Shown: positions 36,539-45,899, numbered from the stretch's first letter. The stretch: 64,000 nt of DNA from Pseudomonas trivialis (GCF_001439805.1 NZ_JYLK01000005.1:294747-358746), one strand, 5' to 3'. Translations and numbers: made by a program. Notes: generated from the sequence alone by a model not told the origin.

Positions 36539-36552
36539 TCTGCTAGCCCAAT

Positions 36553-36592
36553 AAAAAGCCCCGCCATCGGTTAACGATGGCGGGGCTTTTTT
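36553..36592 (+). terminator. terminator of the algU-mucABD operon
   Basis: AAAAGCCCCGCCATCG and CGATGGCGGGGCTTTT form a long perfect stem with a 5-base loop and a T-run, 15 bases after the mucD stop. It may also act for the convergent bepA-like gene. Confidence 0.93.
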
Positions 36593-36605
36593 GTGGGCGA
36601 TGGGT

Positions 36606-38039
36606 TTAGCTCATCATCCCTTTCACCAAGCGTTCCTGTTCGATCAGTTCACGCTGGCGAGCGTCGATGCGCGAGGACAACGGGAAATTGCTGCCGGCCC
36701 GACGCTTGGCGAAGTCCAGTTGCTGGATCGCCTGCTGGAAGTCGCCCACCAGGGCGAAGTACTCGGCGCGCGCCTGATGCAGACCGATGATATTGCCCGA
36801 CAGTCCGCGTGTCTCGGCGACTTGATACCAGACATCCGGATCGTCCGGACGAGACTTGAGCAAGCCATCCAGGGCCTTCTCCGCGTCGGCGGTGCGGTTC
36901 TGTTTAAGCAGCAGATCTACCCGAACCTGGTTCAGCGGGTAATTGCTGGGGTATTGGCTCAGCATGCGGTCGGTGCGTTGCTGGGCGTCCGGCATGCGGT
37001 TGTTGATGATGTCCAGCTCGATCTGCGCCAGGTTGTACGTGATGTCATTGGGAGCCTTGGCCAGCAATGGCGCCAGGTTTTCCCGGGCTTCCTTGAGCTG
37101 AGTACCCTTAATCTGGGCGATTGCCAGACCATAACGGGCCACATCGTTTTTCGGATTCTCGTCCAACTGAGCCTGAAATCGCTTGGCCGCCAGCCCCGGC
37201 GTGTCCTCGTATTTCAACTGCACCCGCGCGCGGATCAGTTGATAACGCAGGCTGTCTTCCTTGCCGCCCTGTTTGGATTGTTCGGCGCGGTTGCGCGTAT
37301 CGGCAATCCGCGACTCGGTCACCGGGTGCGTCAACAGAAACTCCGGCGGCTTGGCATCGAAACGGTATTGGCGCATCAATCGCTCGAACATGGTGGGCAT
37401 CGAGCGTGGGTCGTAGCCGGCCTTCTCCAGGTTGAGAATGCCGATGCGATCCGCCTCCTGTTCGTTCTGGCGGGAGAAGCGTCGCTGCTCCTGAATCGCT
37501 GCGGCCTGGGTGCCGGCGATGGCGGCGATACCCGCGTCGCCTGCGCCCGCTGCGGCCGCAATAATGCCACCGAGCAAGGCCGCCATCATGGGGAGTTGCA
37601 TGCGCTGCTGCGCTTCAACGCCCCGTGCGAAATGGCGTTGAGACAGGTGGGCCAACTCATGAGCCATCACCGAGGCATACTCGCCTTCAGTCTGGGCGTT
37701 GAGAAACAGTCCACCGTTCACGCCGACAATCCCGCCCGGTGCGGCAAAGGCATTGAGCTGCGGGCTGTTGATCAGGATGAATTCCAGCCGCCGGTCGTTC
37801 ACCTGGCTTGTCTCCACCAACTTGTACACGCTGGTCTCGACGTAATCCTTGAGTTGCGGATCATTGAGTTGCGAAACCTGCCCGCGCAGGTAGGCCAGCC
37901 ATGCACGGCCCAGCTGGTATTCCTGTTGTGGCGAGACAATGGCAGAGCTGGCGTCGCCAAGTGACGGCAGGTCGTCGGCGAAGCCTGGAGAGGCCAGCAG
38001 GCAGGCCAGCGTCAGCAGGGTAGGGCGCAAAAAAGTCAT
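36606..38039 (-). CDS. bepA: M48 metalloprotease with TPR repeats (BepA-like)
   Basis: A 477-residue periplasmic protease. The signal peptide ends at ASPGFADDL. The M48 domain carries the zinc motif HELAH (ASVMAHELAHLSQRHFARG) and the later glutamate ligand region NEQEADRIG. The C-terminal half is built of tetratricopeptide repeats. This matches BepA/YfgC, which helps assemble or degrade outer-membrane barrel proteins such as LptD. Its place next to mucD, another envelope protease, is consistent. The ATG at 38039 starts the signal peptide; the longer frame is a shadow. Confidence 0.9.
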   Translation of the reverse strand: MTFLRPTLLTLACLLASPGFADDLPSLGDASSAIVSPQQEYQLGRAWLAYLRGQVSQLNDPQLKDYVETSVYKLVETSQVNDRRLEFILINSPQLNAFAAPGGIVGVNGGLFLNAQTEGEYASVMAHELAHLSQRHFARGVEAQQRMQLPMMAALLGGIIAAAAGAGDAGIAAIAGTQAAAIQEQRRFSRQNEQEADRIGILNLEKAGYDPRSMPTMFERLMRQYRFDAKPPEFLLTHPVTESRIADTRNRAEQSKQGGKEDSLRYQLIRARVQLKYEDTPGLAAKRFQAQLDENPKNDVARYGLAIAQIKGTQLKEARENLAPLLAKAPNDITYNLAQIELDIINNRMPDAQQRTDRMLSQYPSNYPLNQVRVDLLLKQNRTADAEKALDGLLKSRPDDPDVWYQVAETRGLSGNIIGLHQARAEYFALVGDFQQAIQQLDFAKRRAGSNFPLSSRIDARQRELIEQERLVKGMMS

Positions 38040-38133
38040 GCACAAAGCCTTTTGGGCAAAGAGCTTACTGTAGCCGGACACTGAGCTTCGGACCAGATAT
38101 TCTAAGCAGCCCAACGCTTGCCCGGAGTAAACC

Positions 38134-38373
38134 ATGACCGACGCCGTCGCCTTTGATGCCGAACTCGATGCCAGCGGCCTCAATTGCCCGCTGCCCTTGC
38201 TCAAGGCCAAGCTGGAACTCAATCGAATGGCCAGCGGCGCGGTGCTTAAGGTGACCGCTACCGATGCGGGCTCCCAGCGTGATTTTCGCACCTTCGCCAA
38301 GTTGGCCGGCCACACGCTGGAGCGCGAAGAAGATGACGCCGGTGTTTACCGTTACTGGTTGCGCAAGGCCTGA
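38134..38373 (+). CDS. tusA: TusA-family sulfurtransferase
   Basis: A 79-residue sulphur carrier. The active Cys is C18 in GLNCPLPLLKAKLELNRM, the family CPxP motif. TusA-type proteins pass sulphur for tRNA thiolation or other thiol chemistry. Several paralogues exist in pseudomonads, so assignment to TusA itself is tentative. Divergent from the M48 gene; convergent with bcp, 7 bases between stops. Confidence 0.85.
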   Translation: MTDAVAFDAELDASGLNCPLPLLKAKLELNRMASGAVLKVTATDAGSQRDFRTFAKLAGHTLEREEDDAGVYRYWLRKA

Positions 38374-38380
38374 ACCGCAC

Positions 38381-38854
38381 TCAAGCCTTGTTCAGCGCCT
38401 GCGCCGCCGCCAACACCGCATCCACATGCCCCGGTACTTTCACGCCACGCCATTCCTGACGCAGAACGCCGTCCTTGTCGATGAGGAAAGTGCTGCGATC
38501 CACGCCCAGGTATTCCTTGCCGTATAGCTTTTTGAGCTTGATCACATCAAACAGCTGGCAAACCGCTTCGTCCTTGTCGCTGATCAGCTCGAACGGGAAT
38601 GCCTGCTTGGCCTTGAAGTTCTCGTGGGACTTGAGGCTGTCGCGCGACACGCCAAACACCTCGGTGCTGGCTGCCTTGAACGCTTCATGCAGGTCACGAA
38701 AACCCTGGCCCTGGGTGGTACAGCCCGGGGTGCTGTCCTTGGGGTAGAAGTAGATCACCACTTGCTTGCCCTTGAGGGCTGCAAGCTTGAAGGTCTGACC
38801 GCTGGTGGCCGGGGCTTCGAAATCAGTGACCGGTATGTCGATGACTACCGCCAT
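38381..38854 (-). CDS. bcp: peroxiredoxin, Bcp/PrxQ type
   Basis: A 157-residue thiol peroxidase. The peroxidatic cysteine is C45 (YFYPKDSTPGCTTQGQGF). The usual PrxQ resolving cysteine five residues later is a glutamine (Q50). The only other cysteine is C99 (DEAVCQLF), so it must work as a 1-Cys or an atypical 2-Cys enzyme. The ATG at 38854 (MAVVIDIPV) is chosen, with GGAGG upstream. It lies 11 bases after gcvR on the same strand, an arrangement usual with bcp. Confidence 0.92.
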   Translation of the reverse strand: MAVVIDIPVTDFEAPATSGQTFKLAALKGKQVVIYFYPKDSTPGCTTQGQGFRDLHEAFKAASTEVFGVSRDSLKSHENFKAKQAFPFELISDKDEAVCQLFDVIKLKKLYGKEYLGVDRSTFLIDKDGVLRQEWRGVKVPGHVDAVLAAAQALNKA

Positions 38855-38865
38855 GAATAACCTCC

Positions 38866-39426
38866 TTACATTGGGTTCTGTGGGCGCCACGGCTCGATGA
38901 GCGCGTCCAGGTTCAGCGCGTCGGCGAAATCCAGAAACTGATCGCGCAGCCAACTGATCTGCACACCGGCCGGCAGGGTCACGGTGAACGTGGCGTTAAG
39001 CATGGTGCCGCCGGTTTGCGGCGCCTGGTAGGTATCGCAGGTAAGGTTTTCCAGCTCGACGTTATGGTCGATAAAAAACTGGCACAGCTCGTTGACGATG
39101 TCCGAACGGTACGCCGAGCTGACATACGCCACGTAAGGCAGGGCCTGCGGGCGGTTCTCCAGCGCGGCGCTGCGCACCACATTGACCGTGAAGTCATGCT
39201 TCTTGGCAAGGCCCGGCAGGCCGGTTTCCAGGCGCGCCAGGGCGTCCCAGGTGCCGGAGATCTGCAGCACCAGCGCGCTGCATTCGCCGTGACGGGTCAG
39301 GCGCGAGGTTACGACGGCGCAGCGGTTTTCATGGCTGGCGCGGCACAGGACGTTGGTCAGCTCCATGGGGTTGGCGCCGAGGGCACTGATAACAAGGAAT
39401 TGTTCGCGAACTGTGGGGGTGGACAT
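38866..39426 (-). CDS. gcvR: glycine cleavage system repressor GcvR-like ACT protein
   Basis: A 186-residue protein made of two ACT domains (residues about 8-80 and 95-175), the layout of GcvR. GcvR antagonises GcvA on the glycine cleavage operon in E. coli; here the target is not shown. It lies between dapA (divergent) and bcp (downstream), the standard gamma-proteobacterial order dapA / gcvR-bcp. Confidence 0.88.
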   Translation of the reverse strand: MSTPTVREQFLVISALGANPMELTNVLCRASHENRCAVVTSRLTRHGECSALVLQISGTWDALARLETGLPGLAKKHDFTVNVVRSAALENRPQALPYVAYVSSAYRSDIVNELCQFFIDHNVELENLTCDTYQAPQTGGTMLNATFTVTLPAGVQISWLRDQFLDFADALNLDALIEPWRPQNPM

Positions 39427-39688
39427 GCAGCCTTCCTAAAACGATGAGCGGTCGATACTGTGAGGGCTGTATCGATCAAAGGATCAAGGGTAGCGAAAAG
39501 CATCGCGAAGGGATAGGAGATGGCGTTTTCATTGTGTGAATGGCCTGCTTGCGGCGGTGCTTTTGCCCAATGATGGCATTGCCCGTCGTTTAGTTGCGCC
39601 AGAACGCGTCCTCAGGCGGTACTTCGCTTGTACAAGCATCTTGGCGCCAGTACCATTACGGCTCTCTTTTTCCGGCAGGAGCGGTTGC

Positions 39689-40567
39689 ATGATTGCGGGC
39701 AGTATGGTGGCACTGGTCACACCCATGGATGCACAAGGTCGTCTCGACTGGGACAGCCTTGGCAAACTGGTGGACTTCCACCTGCAAGAAGGCACCAATG
39801 CCATCGTGGCGGTCGGCACTACCGGTGAGTCGGCCACCCTTGATGTGGAAGAACACATTCAGGTCATCGAGTTCGTGGTCAAGCGCGTGGCGGGGCGTAT
39901 CGCGGTGATTGCCGGCACCGGCGCCAATTCCACGCGTGAAGCGATTGAACTGACCAAAAACGCCAAAAAATCCGGCGCCGACGCCTGCCTGCTGGTAACC
40001 CCGTACTACAACAAGCCGACCCAGGAAGGTCTGTACCAGCATTTCAAGGCCATCGCCGAAGCCGTCGATATTCCGCAGATCCTCTACAACGTTCCCGGCC
40101 GCACTGCCTGTGACATGAAAGCCGAGACAGTCATCCGTCTGTCCACCGTGCCGAACATCATTGGTATCAAGGAAGCCACTGGCGACCTGCAACGCGCCAG
40201 GGATATTCTGGCCGGCGTAAGCAGCGACTTCCTGCTGTATTCCGGTGACGACGCCACGGCAGTCGAACTGATGCTGCTGGGCGGCAAGGGCAACATCTCG
40301 GTAACCGCCAACGTCGCCCCGCGTGCCATGAGTGACCTTTGCGCCGCTGCCATCGCCGGCGATGCCGTGACTGCGCGAGCGATCCACGAAAAACTGATGC
40401 CGCTCAACAAGACACTGTTTGTCGAATCCAACCCTATTCCCGTGAAATGGGCGCTGTTCGAGATGGGCCTGATGCCGGACGGTATCCGTCTGCCGCTCAC
40501 CCAGCTCAGCCAAGCCTTTCACGAACCGCTGCGACAGGCCCTGCGCCAGTCCGGCGTCCTGGTTTAA
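39689..40567 (+). CDS. dapA: 4-hydroxy-tetrahydrodipicolinate synthase
   Basis: A 292-residue TIM-barrel enzyme. It condenses pyruvate with aspartate semialdehyde, the first committed step to lysine and diaminopimelate. The TTGESATL motif, the tyrosine in [12 protein letters not shown] and the Schiff-base lysine in [14 protein letters not shown] are all present. The ATG at 39689 has CAGGAG upstream; the longer frame is rejected on family length. It is first in dapA-bamC-MBL-purC. Confidence 0.96.
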   Translation: MIAGSMVALVTPMDAQGRLDWDSLGKLVDFHLQEGTNAIVAVGTTGESATLDVEEHIQVIEFVVKRVAGRIAVIAGTGANSTREAIELTKNAKKSGADACLLVTPYYNKPTQEGLYQHFKAIAEAVDIPQILYNVPGRTACDMKAETVIRLSTVPNIIGIKEATGDLQRARDILAGVSSDFLLYSGDDATAVELMLLGGKGNISVTANVAPRAMSDLCAAAIAGDAVTARAIHEKLMPLNKTLFVESNPIPVKWALFEMGLMPDGIRLPLTQLSQAFHEPLRQALRQSGVLV

Positions 40568-40584
40568 TTGAGGAAGCACTACGC

Positions 40585-41700
40585 ATGAAGCGATTGGCCG
40601 GACTTTCCGCACTTGCCTTGATTATCTCCAGCACCAGTGGCTGCGGTTGGATCTGGGGCCCGGAAGGCTACTTCCGTGACCGCGGCAGCGATTACCTGGA
40701 AGCACAAGCAACCAAACCAATGCAACTGCCGCCGGACGTCAATGTCGCCAAGCGGCTTGACCCGTTGTTGCCGATTCCGCGCAACGTGGCCGACGACACC
40801 ACCAAGGGTGAGTACGTTGTGCCACGCCCGCAGCCGATTGCGGCCGTGGCGGACGCGAGCGACTACAGCCTGCAGAAGAGCGGCGACTCGCGTTGGGTCG
40901 TGGCCCAGCGCCCACCTGCCGAAGTCTGGCCAGTGGCGGTGCAGTTCTTCCAGGACAACGGGTTCCGCATTGATGAGCAGCGCCCGCAGACGGGTGAATT
41001 CACCACCGCATGGCAGCACGGCAGCGAACTGTCCGCCAGCATGGCCAAGCGCCTGCAATCGAGTGGCGTAGCCGCCGATGGCGAGACCCGCGTGCGTGTG
41101 CGCATCGAGCCAGGTGTGCAGCGCAATACCAGTGAAGTCTACGTGGTCAGCGCCGAGCGTCCCGCCGGCAGTACTGCCAACGTCGAATTCACCAATCGTT
41201 CGGTCAATACCGGCGTCGACGCTGCCCTGGTCGACGAGATGTTGGCCAGCATGAGCCGTATCTCCGAGAAGGGCGGTTCCGTTTCCCTGCTTGCCGCACG
41301 TGATTACGACACCCCGAGCCGCGTCAGCCTCACCGAAGACGGCAGCGGCAACGTGGTGCTGAACCTGGGTGAAGACCTGGATCGCGCCTGGGCCAGTGTC
41401 GGTCGCGCGTTGGAGCAAGGCCCATGGCGCGTTGAAGACATCAACCGCAGCCTTGGCCTGTACTACATCAACGTGGCTGAAAAGGCCGTGAAGAAAGACG
41501 ATGAACCAGGGTTCTTCGGCAAACTGTTCGGCAGCACGCCGACCAAGGAAGAAGTCGAAACCCGCGCCGAGCGCTACCAGGTTCGTTTGAGCAAGGTGGG
41601 CGAAAGCGTGCAGGTTACCGTCGAGAAGAACATCAACACCGTGGCTCCCGCTGAAACAGCGCGCAAAGTGTTGGGCGTGATTCAGGACAACCTGGGCTGA
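40585..41700 (+). CDS. bamC: outer membrane assembly lipoprotein BamC
   Basis: A 371-residue lipoprotein. The signal peptide ends in the lipobox STSGC. An unstructured N-terminal stretch (PMQLPPDVNVAKRLDPLLPI) contacts BamD in E. coli. Two helix-grip domains follow. It is a component of the BAM machine that inserts outer-membrane barrels. It starts 17 bases after dapA, with TTGAGGAAGC as the ribosome binding site. Confidence 0.93.
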   Translation: MKRLAGLSALALIISSTSGCGWIWGPEGYFRDRGSDYLEAQATKPMQLPPDVNVAKRLDPLLPIPRNVADDTTKGEYVVPRPQPIAAVADASDYSLQKSGDSRWVVAQRPPAEVWPVAVQFFQDNGFRIDEQRPQTGEFTTAWQHGSELSASMAKRLQSSGVAADGETRVRVRIEPGVQRNTSEVYVVSAERPAGSTANVEFTNRSVNTGVDAALVDEMLASMSRISEKGGSVSLLAARDYDTPSRVSLTEDGSGNVVLNLGEDLDRAWASVGRALEQGPWRVEDINRSLGLYYINVAEKAVKKDDEPGFFGKLFGSTPTKEEVETRAERYQVRLSKVGESVQVTVEKNINTVAPAETARKVLGVIQDNLG

Positions 41701-41704
41701 TCCG

Positions 41705-42463
41705 ATGCGTTTTGCCGTTCTCGGCAGCGGTAGCCAGGGGAACGGCACGCTGGTCGCTCATGACGACACGTACGTGCTGGTCGATTGTGGTTTTTCGCTG
41801 AGGGAAACCGAGCGGCGTCTGCTGCGCCTGGGGGTTCACCCTGCGCAGCTGAGCGCGATTCTGGTGACCCACGAACATGCCGATCACGTGCATGGCGTGG
41901 GTTTGCTGTCTCGGCGCTACAATCTTCCGGTGTACCTGAGTCGCGGCACCCTGCGCGGGATGCGCAAACCCATTGAGCCTGCAGGTTTCCTGGCCGGCGG
42001 TGAGCAACTGCACATCGGTGCCTTGAGCATCGATGTGATCGCGGTCGCCCACGACGCTCAGGAACCGACGCAGTATGTCTTCAGTGACGGCCAGCGGCGC
42101 TTCGGCGTGCTGACCGACCTGGGTTCCTACTGCGCCAGGGTGCTGGACGGTTACCGCGACCTCGATGCGTTGATGATCGAGTCCAACCACTGTCGGGACC
42201 TGCTGGCGCGCGGTCATTACCCCTACTTTCTCAAGCAGCGGGTAGGCGGCGAACTGGGGCATTTGAACAACCACCAGGCGGCGTACCTGGTGTATGAGTT
42301 GGGCTGGCAAGACCTGCAGCACCTGGTCCTGGCCCACCTGAGCAGCAAGAACAACCTGCCGCAGCTTGCCCGGCAATGTTTCGTCGACACCCTCGGGTGC
42401 GACCCGGACTGGCTGCAACTGGCCGATCAAGATTCAGGGCTCGACTGGCGCCACATCGCCTAG
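41705..42463 (+). CDS. MBL-fold metallo-hydrolase (YycJ/WalJ-like)
   Basis: A 252-residue metallo-beta-lactamase-fold protein. The N-terminal GSGSQGNGTLVAHDDTYVLV and the metal motif THEHADHVHG (HxHxDH) are intact, as are the later NHCRDLL and HLSSKNN stretches. It resembles YycJ/WalJ 5'-3' nuclease-type proteins. The function in pseudomonads is unclear. It is tightly linked between bamC (4-base gap) and purC. Confidence 0.87.
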   Translation: MRFAVLGSGSQGNGTLVAHDDTYVLVDCGFSLRETERRLLRLGVHPAQLSAILVTHEHADHVHGVGLLSRRYNLPVYLSRGTLRGMRKPIEPAGFLAGGEQLHIGALSIDVIAVAHDAQEPTQYVFSDGQRRFGVLTDLGSYCARVLDGYRDLDALMIESNHCRDLLARGHYPYFLKQRVGGELGHLNNHQAAYLVYELGWQDLQHLVLAHLSSKNNLPQLARQCFVDTLGCDPDWLQLADQDSGLDWRHIA

Positions 42464-42490
42464 CCCACCTCACTCAAAGCGGAGCCCATC

Positions 42491-43204
42491 ATGGAAAAAC
42501 GTGAAGAACTCTACCGCGGCAAAGCCAAGTCGGTGTACAAAACCGACGACGCCAACCGCCTGATCCTGCTGTTTCGCAACGACACTTCGGCGTTCGACGG
42601 CAAGCGCATCGAGCAACTTGATCGCAAGGGCATGGTGAACAACAAGTTCAACGCCTTCATCATGCAGAAACTCGAAGCAGCCGGTATTCCGACCCAATTC
42701 GACAAACTGCTGGGCGACAACGAATGCCTGGTGAAGAAGCTCGACATGATCCCGGTGGAGTGCGTCGTGCGTAACTACGCCGCCGGCAGCCTGGTCAAGC
42801 GCCTGGGCGTGGAGGAGGGCCTCAAGCTCAACCCTTACACCTTCGAACTGTTCCTCAAGGACGATGCCAAGGGCGACCCGTTCATCAACGAATCCCACGT
42901 GGTGGCATTCGGCTGGGGCACCGCTGAGCAACTGGCACGCATGAAGGCGCTGTCCCTCAAGGTCAACGACGTGCTGAGCAAACTGTTCGACGACGCAGGC
43001 CTGCTGCTGGTGGACTTCAAGCTGGAGTTCGGCGTGTTCCACGATGGCTCCATCGTCCTGGGCGACGAATTCAGCCCGGACGGCTGCCGCCTGTGGGACA
43101 AGGACACCCGCAAGAAGATGGACAAGGACCGCTTCCGTCAAGGCCTCGGTGACGTCATCGAAGCCTACGAAGAAGTCGCCAATCGCCTCGGCGTACCGCT
43201 GTAA
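42491..43204 (+). CDS. purC: SAICAR synthetase
   Basis: A 237-residue enzyme of purine synthesis that joins CAIR and aspartate using ATP. The N-terminal [13 protein letters not shown], the phosphoribose-region [16 protein letters not shown], and the ATP-binding [12 protein letters not shown] and [12 protein letters not shown] are typical. The length equals E. coli PurC (237). It is the last gene of the dapA operon, followed by tRNA-Ser. Confidence 0.97.
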   Translation: MEKREELYRGKAKSVYKTDDANRLILLFRNDTSAFDGKRIEQLDRKGMVNNKFNAFIMQKLEAAGIPTQFDKLLGDNECLVKKLDMIPVECVVRNYAAGSLVKRLGVEEGLKLNPYTFELFLKDDAKGDPFINESHVVAFGWGTAEQLARMKALSLKVNDVLSKLFDDAGLLLVDFKLEFGVFHDGSIVLGDEFSPDGCRLWDKDTRKKMDKDRFRQGLGDVIEAYEEVANRLGVPL

Positions 43205-43287
43205 TCGACGCAAGCATCTGATAGCACGGAAAAAAATCGCCTCGGCGCTTTGCATCCACGAACCATGCTGTTATGATGCGCGCCGTT

Positions 43288-43377
43288 GGAGAGATGCCAG
43301 AGTGGCCGAATGGGACGGATTCGAAATCCGTTGTACCTTCACCGGTACCTAGGGTTCGAATCCCTATCTCTCCGCCA
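43288..43377 (+). tRNA. tRNA-Ser (anticodon CGA)
   Basis: A 90-base class II tRNA. The acceptor stem GGAGAGA pairs with TCTCTCC. The anticodon loop TTCGAAA carries CGA, the long variable arm is ACCTTCACCGGT, the T-arm is GGGTTCGAATCCC, and CCA is encoded. Confidence 0.97.
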
Positions 43378-43392
43378 TTATTGAACAAGACG

Positions 43393-43429
43393 AAGCCCCT
43401 GAAATGGTTAACTATTTCAGGGGCTTTTT
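43393..43429 (+). terminator. terminator after tRNA-Ser
   Basis: AAGCCCCTGAAAT and ATTTCAGGGGCTT form a perfect 13-base stem followed by T5, 15 bases after the tRNA. Confidence 0.93.
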
Positions 43430-43466
43430 CGTTCCCGGCGTTTAACTCCGACGGGCGTCGAGCCGT

Positions 43467-44078
43467 TCAATCGTAAGCGAACTGATCAACCAATCCCAAA
43501 CGAGGCACATGAGTATCGGGCTGCAACAGCGCGCCAGGAGCAATAACGGCGTTTGCCCCAATCGTGCAGCCGTCTCCCACCAGGGCACCGAACTTGTTCA
43601 CTCCCGTCTCGATCACCGTATCCAGGTAACGGATTTTGATTTGCGCCCCGTTCAGTTCGTTGCGGTAATTGGCAATGATCGCACCGGCCTCGATATTTAC
43701 GCCCTCGCCAAGCAACGAGTCACCGACAAAGTTGAAGTGTGCCAGCTTGCTCCCGTCCAGCATGAAGCTGCTTTTAAGCTCGCAACTGGGGCCGATGATG
43801 CAATTCTTGCCCAGGTACACCCCTGCGCGCAGATAAGCGCCCGCGGCCACGAATGATCCTTCGCCGATGATGATCGCGCCCTTGAGCACAGCGCCTTGCT
43901 CGACAACCGCACTTTCGTGGATGGCGCAGTTTCCATGACGCCGGTAACCGTCGCCGAGGCGGTCCAGCAACGCCATCACCTGGTTTTCACAGTCTTGTGC
44001 CACCCGCCAGGCCTCAACAGGCGTGAGGCCCAGGGTGGGCCATCGTTCGATGAATGCATTGATTTCAACCGGCGTCAT
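43467..44078 (-). CDS. left-handed beta-helix acyltransferase
   Basis: A 203-residue hexapeptide-repeat protein. Repeats of the type [LIV]GxxxxX run from about residue 45 (AVVEQGAVLKGAIIIGEGSF) to the end. The segment NFVGDSLLGEGVNIEAGAII and the following ANYRN resemble the acetyltransferase half of GlmU. The N-terminal 40 residues are helical. The substrate is unknown. It is a single gene in an otherwise sparse stretch after tRNA-Ser. Confidence 0.78.
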   Translation of the reverse strand: MTPVEINAFIERWPTLGLTPVEAWRVAQDCENQVMALLDRLGDGYRRHGNCAIHESAVVEQGAVLKGAIIIGEGSFVAAGAYLRAGVYLGKNCIIGPSCELKSSFMLDGSKLAHFNFVGDSLLGEGVNIEAGAIIANYRNELNGAQIKIRYLDTVIETGVNKFGALVGDGCTIGANAVIAPGALLQPDTHVPRLGLVDQFAYD

Positions 44079-44138
44079 GGAGCGTCATTCCGAAAAGGGT
44101 AAATGTGGATCTGCATGGCCCATGCTAAAACAATGACG

Positions 44139-44267
44139 CTACTTTTTACCCACCGATTTTTTCGACGGTTTTTTATCCGTTTCCCTCACCGTCTCCCTTG
44201 GCCTTTTCTTCGCCTCTGCCTCTGTCACGTATTCCCCTGTAACCGCATCACGATATCGCGTTGGCAT
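44139..44267 (-). CDS. small basic hypothetical protein (42 aa)
   Basis: A very short protein starting MPTRYRDAVTGEYVTEAEAK and ending in a Lys-rich tail (DKKPSKKSVGKK). The ATG at 44267 has GGGAG six bases upstream. I recall similar small proteins in other pseudomonads, which supports it, but I could not check. The function is unknown. Confidence 0.5.
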   Translation of the reverse strand: MPTRYRDAVTGEYVTEAEAKKRPRETVRETDKKPSKKSVGKK

Positions 44268-44398
44268 ATAAGCTCCCTGACAGTCAATCGCCACAGCGGC
44301 GACACGTTTGAGGCTAGCTCGCAGCCTTGCGCGCGCAAGTGTCGGTGCGGGCATTCTCTTTACCAGGTTTTTCCAGATCAAATACCTCTGCGCCTAAA

Positions 44399-44438
44399 AC
44401 AAAAAAGGCCCGCCAAACTCAACGCTCGGCAGGCCTTT
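44399..44438 (-). terminator. terminator of the MFS gene
   Basis: Reading on the minus strand, AAAGGCCTGCC and GGCGGGCCTTT pair over 11 bases (one G-U) and a T-run follows, 15 bases after the MFS stop. Confidence 0.8.
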
Positions 44439-44452
44439 CCAAAAACTACCCG

Positions 44453-45679
44453 TCAGGCCGGCTGCGCCACCATTCGGTTGCTGACATTCCTCCCCAACAC
44501 CAGCACCGTCACAAACCCGAAGCCCACCAGTACCGTGGCAAGGCTCAACAACACCGAGCTGCCCATCTGGTCAACGATCTGCCCGCCAAAGAACGAGCCC
44601 AGGGCAATGATCACCTGGAACAGCGCGACAAACAGCGGCATGCCACGCTCCACGTCCTTGGGCGCCACCACGAACATCCAGATACTGGAGCACGCCGGGA
44701 ACGCGCCGAACGCGAAGCCCCACAGTGCGATCAGCATCGCGGCGCCGGTCATGCCGGTGGCGAAGTGGGGGAAGAGCGCGGTGCTGGTGCCGATCATCAG
44801 CGCCACCAGCAGCAGCGTATTACGCACGCTGCGGTTGGCGGCGAAACCGGCGAAAACATTGCCCGCCACCCCGGCCATACCAAACAGCAGCAGCAACGAA
44901 CTGATGGTTGGCCCGTCGAAGCCGGCGCTGAATTTGAAGAACGGCGCGACATAGGTGTACGCAGCAAAATGCGCCAGGCCGATCAGCAGTACCGCAATCA
45001 GGCCCACCCGCGCTTGCGGGTTGTAGAACAACGCCGGCAGATCACTGACGCGAATCGCCTTTTCCGGATTGAGCCGTGGCAGCAGAAGCACCTGTGCCAG
45101 TAGCACCGGCACGCCCATCAGGGCGGTGACCAGAAAGGTCATGCGCCAGCCCATCAGGCCGCTGAGCCAGGTACCCACCGGCACGCCAAGCACGGTGGCC
45201 AGGGTCACGCCCATCATGATGATCGACGTAGCCTTCGCCACGTCGACGCCCCTGGGCGCCAGGCGGCCGCTGAGGGCGATGGCCGTGGCCCAGAAACCGC
45301 CGATGCTGATGCCCAGCAATACTCGACCAAACAACAGCACGTTGAAATCACTGGCAAACGCCACGATGCCGTTGGCGATGATCATGATCAGCGTCAGGCC
45401 GATCAGCAGATAGCGACGGTCCATCGCACCGATGCTCACCGACAGAAACGGCGCGGCAAGGGCGGCCATGATGCCGGGCAGGGTTACCATCAGTCCGGCA
45501 TGGCCAGCGGTGATGCCCAGGTCGCTGGCGACGTCGTTGAGCACGCCCACCGGGAGAAACTCACTGGTCACCAGAGCGAATGCGCCCACGGCGACCGACA
45601 GAATCGCCAGCCACTGCTGCTTGACGCTCTGTTGATTATGTTCGGGAAGGCCGCTGGGGGCCTGGCTGGCACTTGGCAT
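44453..45679 (-). CDS. MFS transporter, DHA1 type
   Basis: A 408-residue, 12-helix major facilitator. The start QQWLAILSVAVGAFALVTSE and FLPVGVLNDVASDLGITAGH is typical of the sugar/purine-ribonucleoside efflux branch (NepI, SotB, AraJ). The motif after helix 2 is SIGAMDRRYLLIG. The substrate is unknown. A TTG five codons upstream (45694) could also start it. It is divergent from the chemoreceptor gene at 45942. Confidence 0.82.
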   Translation of the reverse strand: MPSASQAPSGLPEHNQQSVKQQWLAILSVAVGAFALVTSEFLPVGVLNDVASDLGITAGHAGLMVTLPGIMAALAAPFLSVSIGAMDRRYLLIGLTLIMIIANGIVAFASDFNVLLFGRVLLGISIGGFWATAIALSGRLAPRGVDVAKATSIIMMGVTLATVLGVPVGTWLSGLMGWRMTFLVTALMGVPVLLAQVLLLPRLNPEKAIRVSDLPALFYNPQARVGLIAVLLIGLAHFAAYTYVAPFFKFSAGFDGPTISSLLLLFGMAGVAGNVFAGFAANRSVRNTLLLVALMIGTSTALFPHFATGMTGAAMLIALWGFAFGAFPACSSIWMFVVAPKDVERGMPLFVALFQVIIALGSFFGGQIVDQMGSSVLLSLATVLVGFGFVTVLVLGRNVSNRMVAQPA

Positions 45680-45872
45680 GGTGTTGGGTTCCAAGGATGA
45701 ATGTCGCCTGTCGTCAGGCGGGGGGAGGGATGTGGGAGGGGATTATAGGGATGACCGCCGGCAAATCGGCAGGCGCTCGTTTCGATAGTCATCATCAGTG
45801 TGATCGATGTGATGCTTCAAGCGGGAATTCCACATCGGATATTCAGCATTCCTTATTTCCCGATTTATCTCC

Positions 45873-45899
45873 TCAAGTCCAGGCCTGTCAGGCCGAAAC
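45873..45899 (+). promoter_or_regulatory. FliA (sigma-28) promoter
   Basis: TCAAGTCC (45873-45880), an 11-base spacer, GCCGAAAC (45892-45899). This closely matches the Pseudomonas FliA consensus TCAAGTTT-N11-GCCGATAA and lies 42 bases ahead of the chemoreceptor gene, which such promoters usually drive. Confidence 0.78.

Noticed and set aside
43288..44452. An integrated island at tRNA-Ser
   Set aside because: No integrase and no second copy of the tRNA 3' end were seen in the following sequence.
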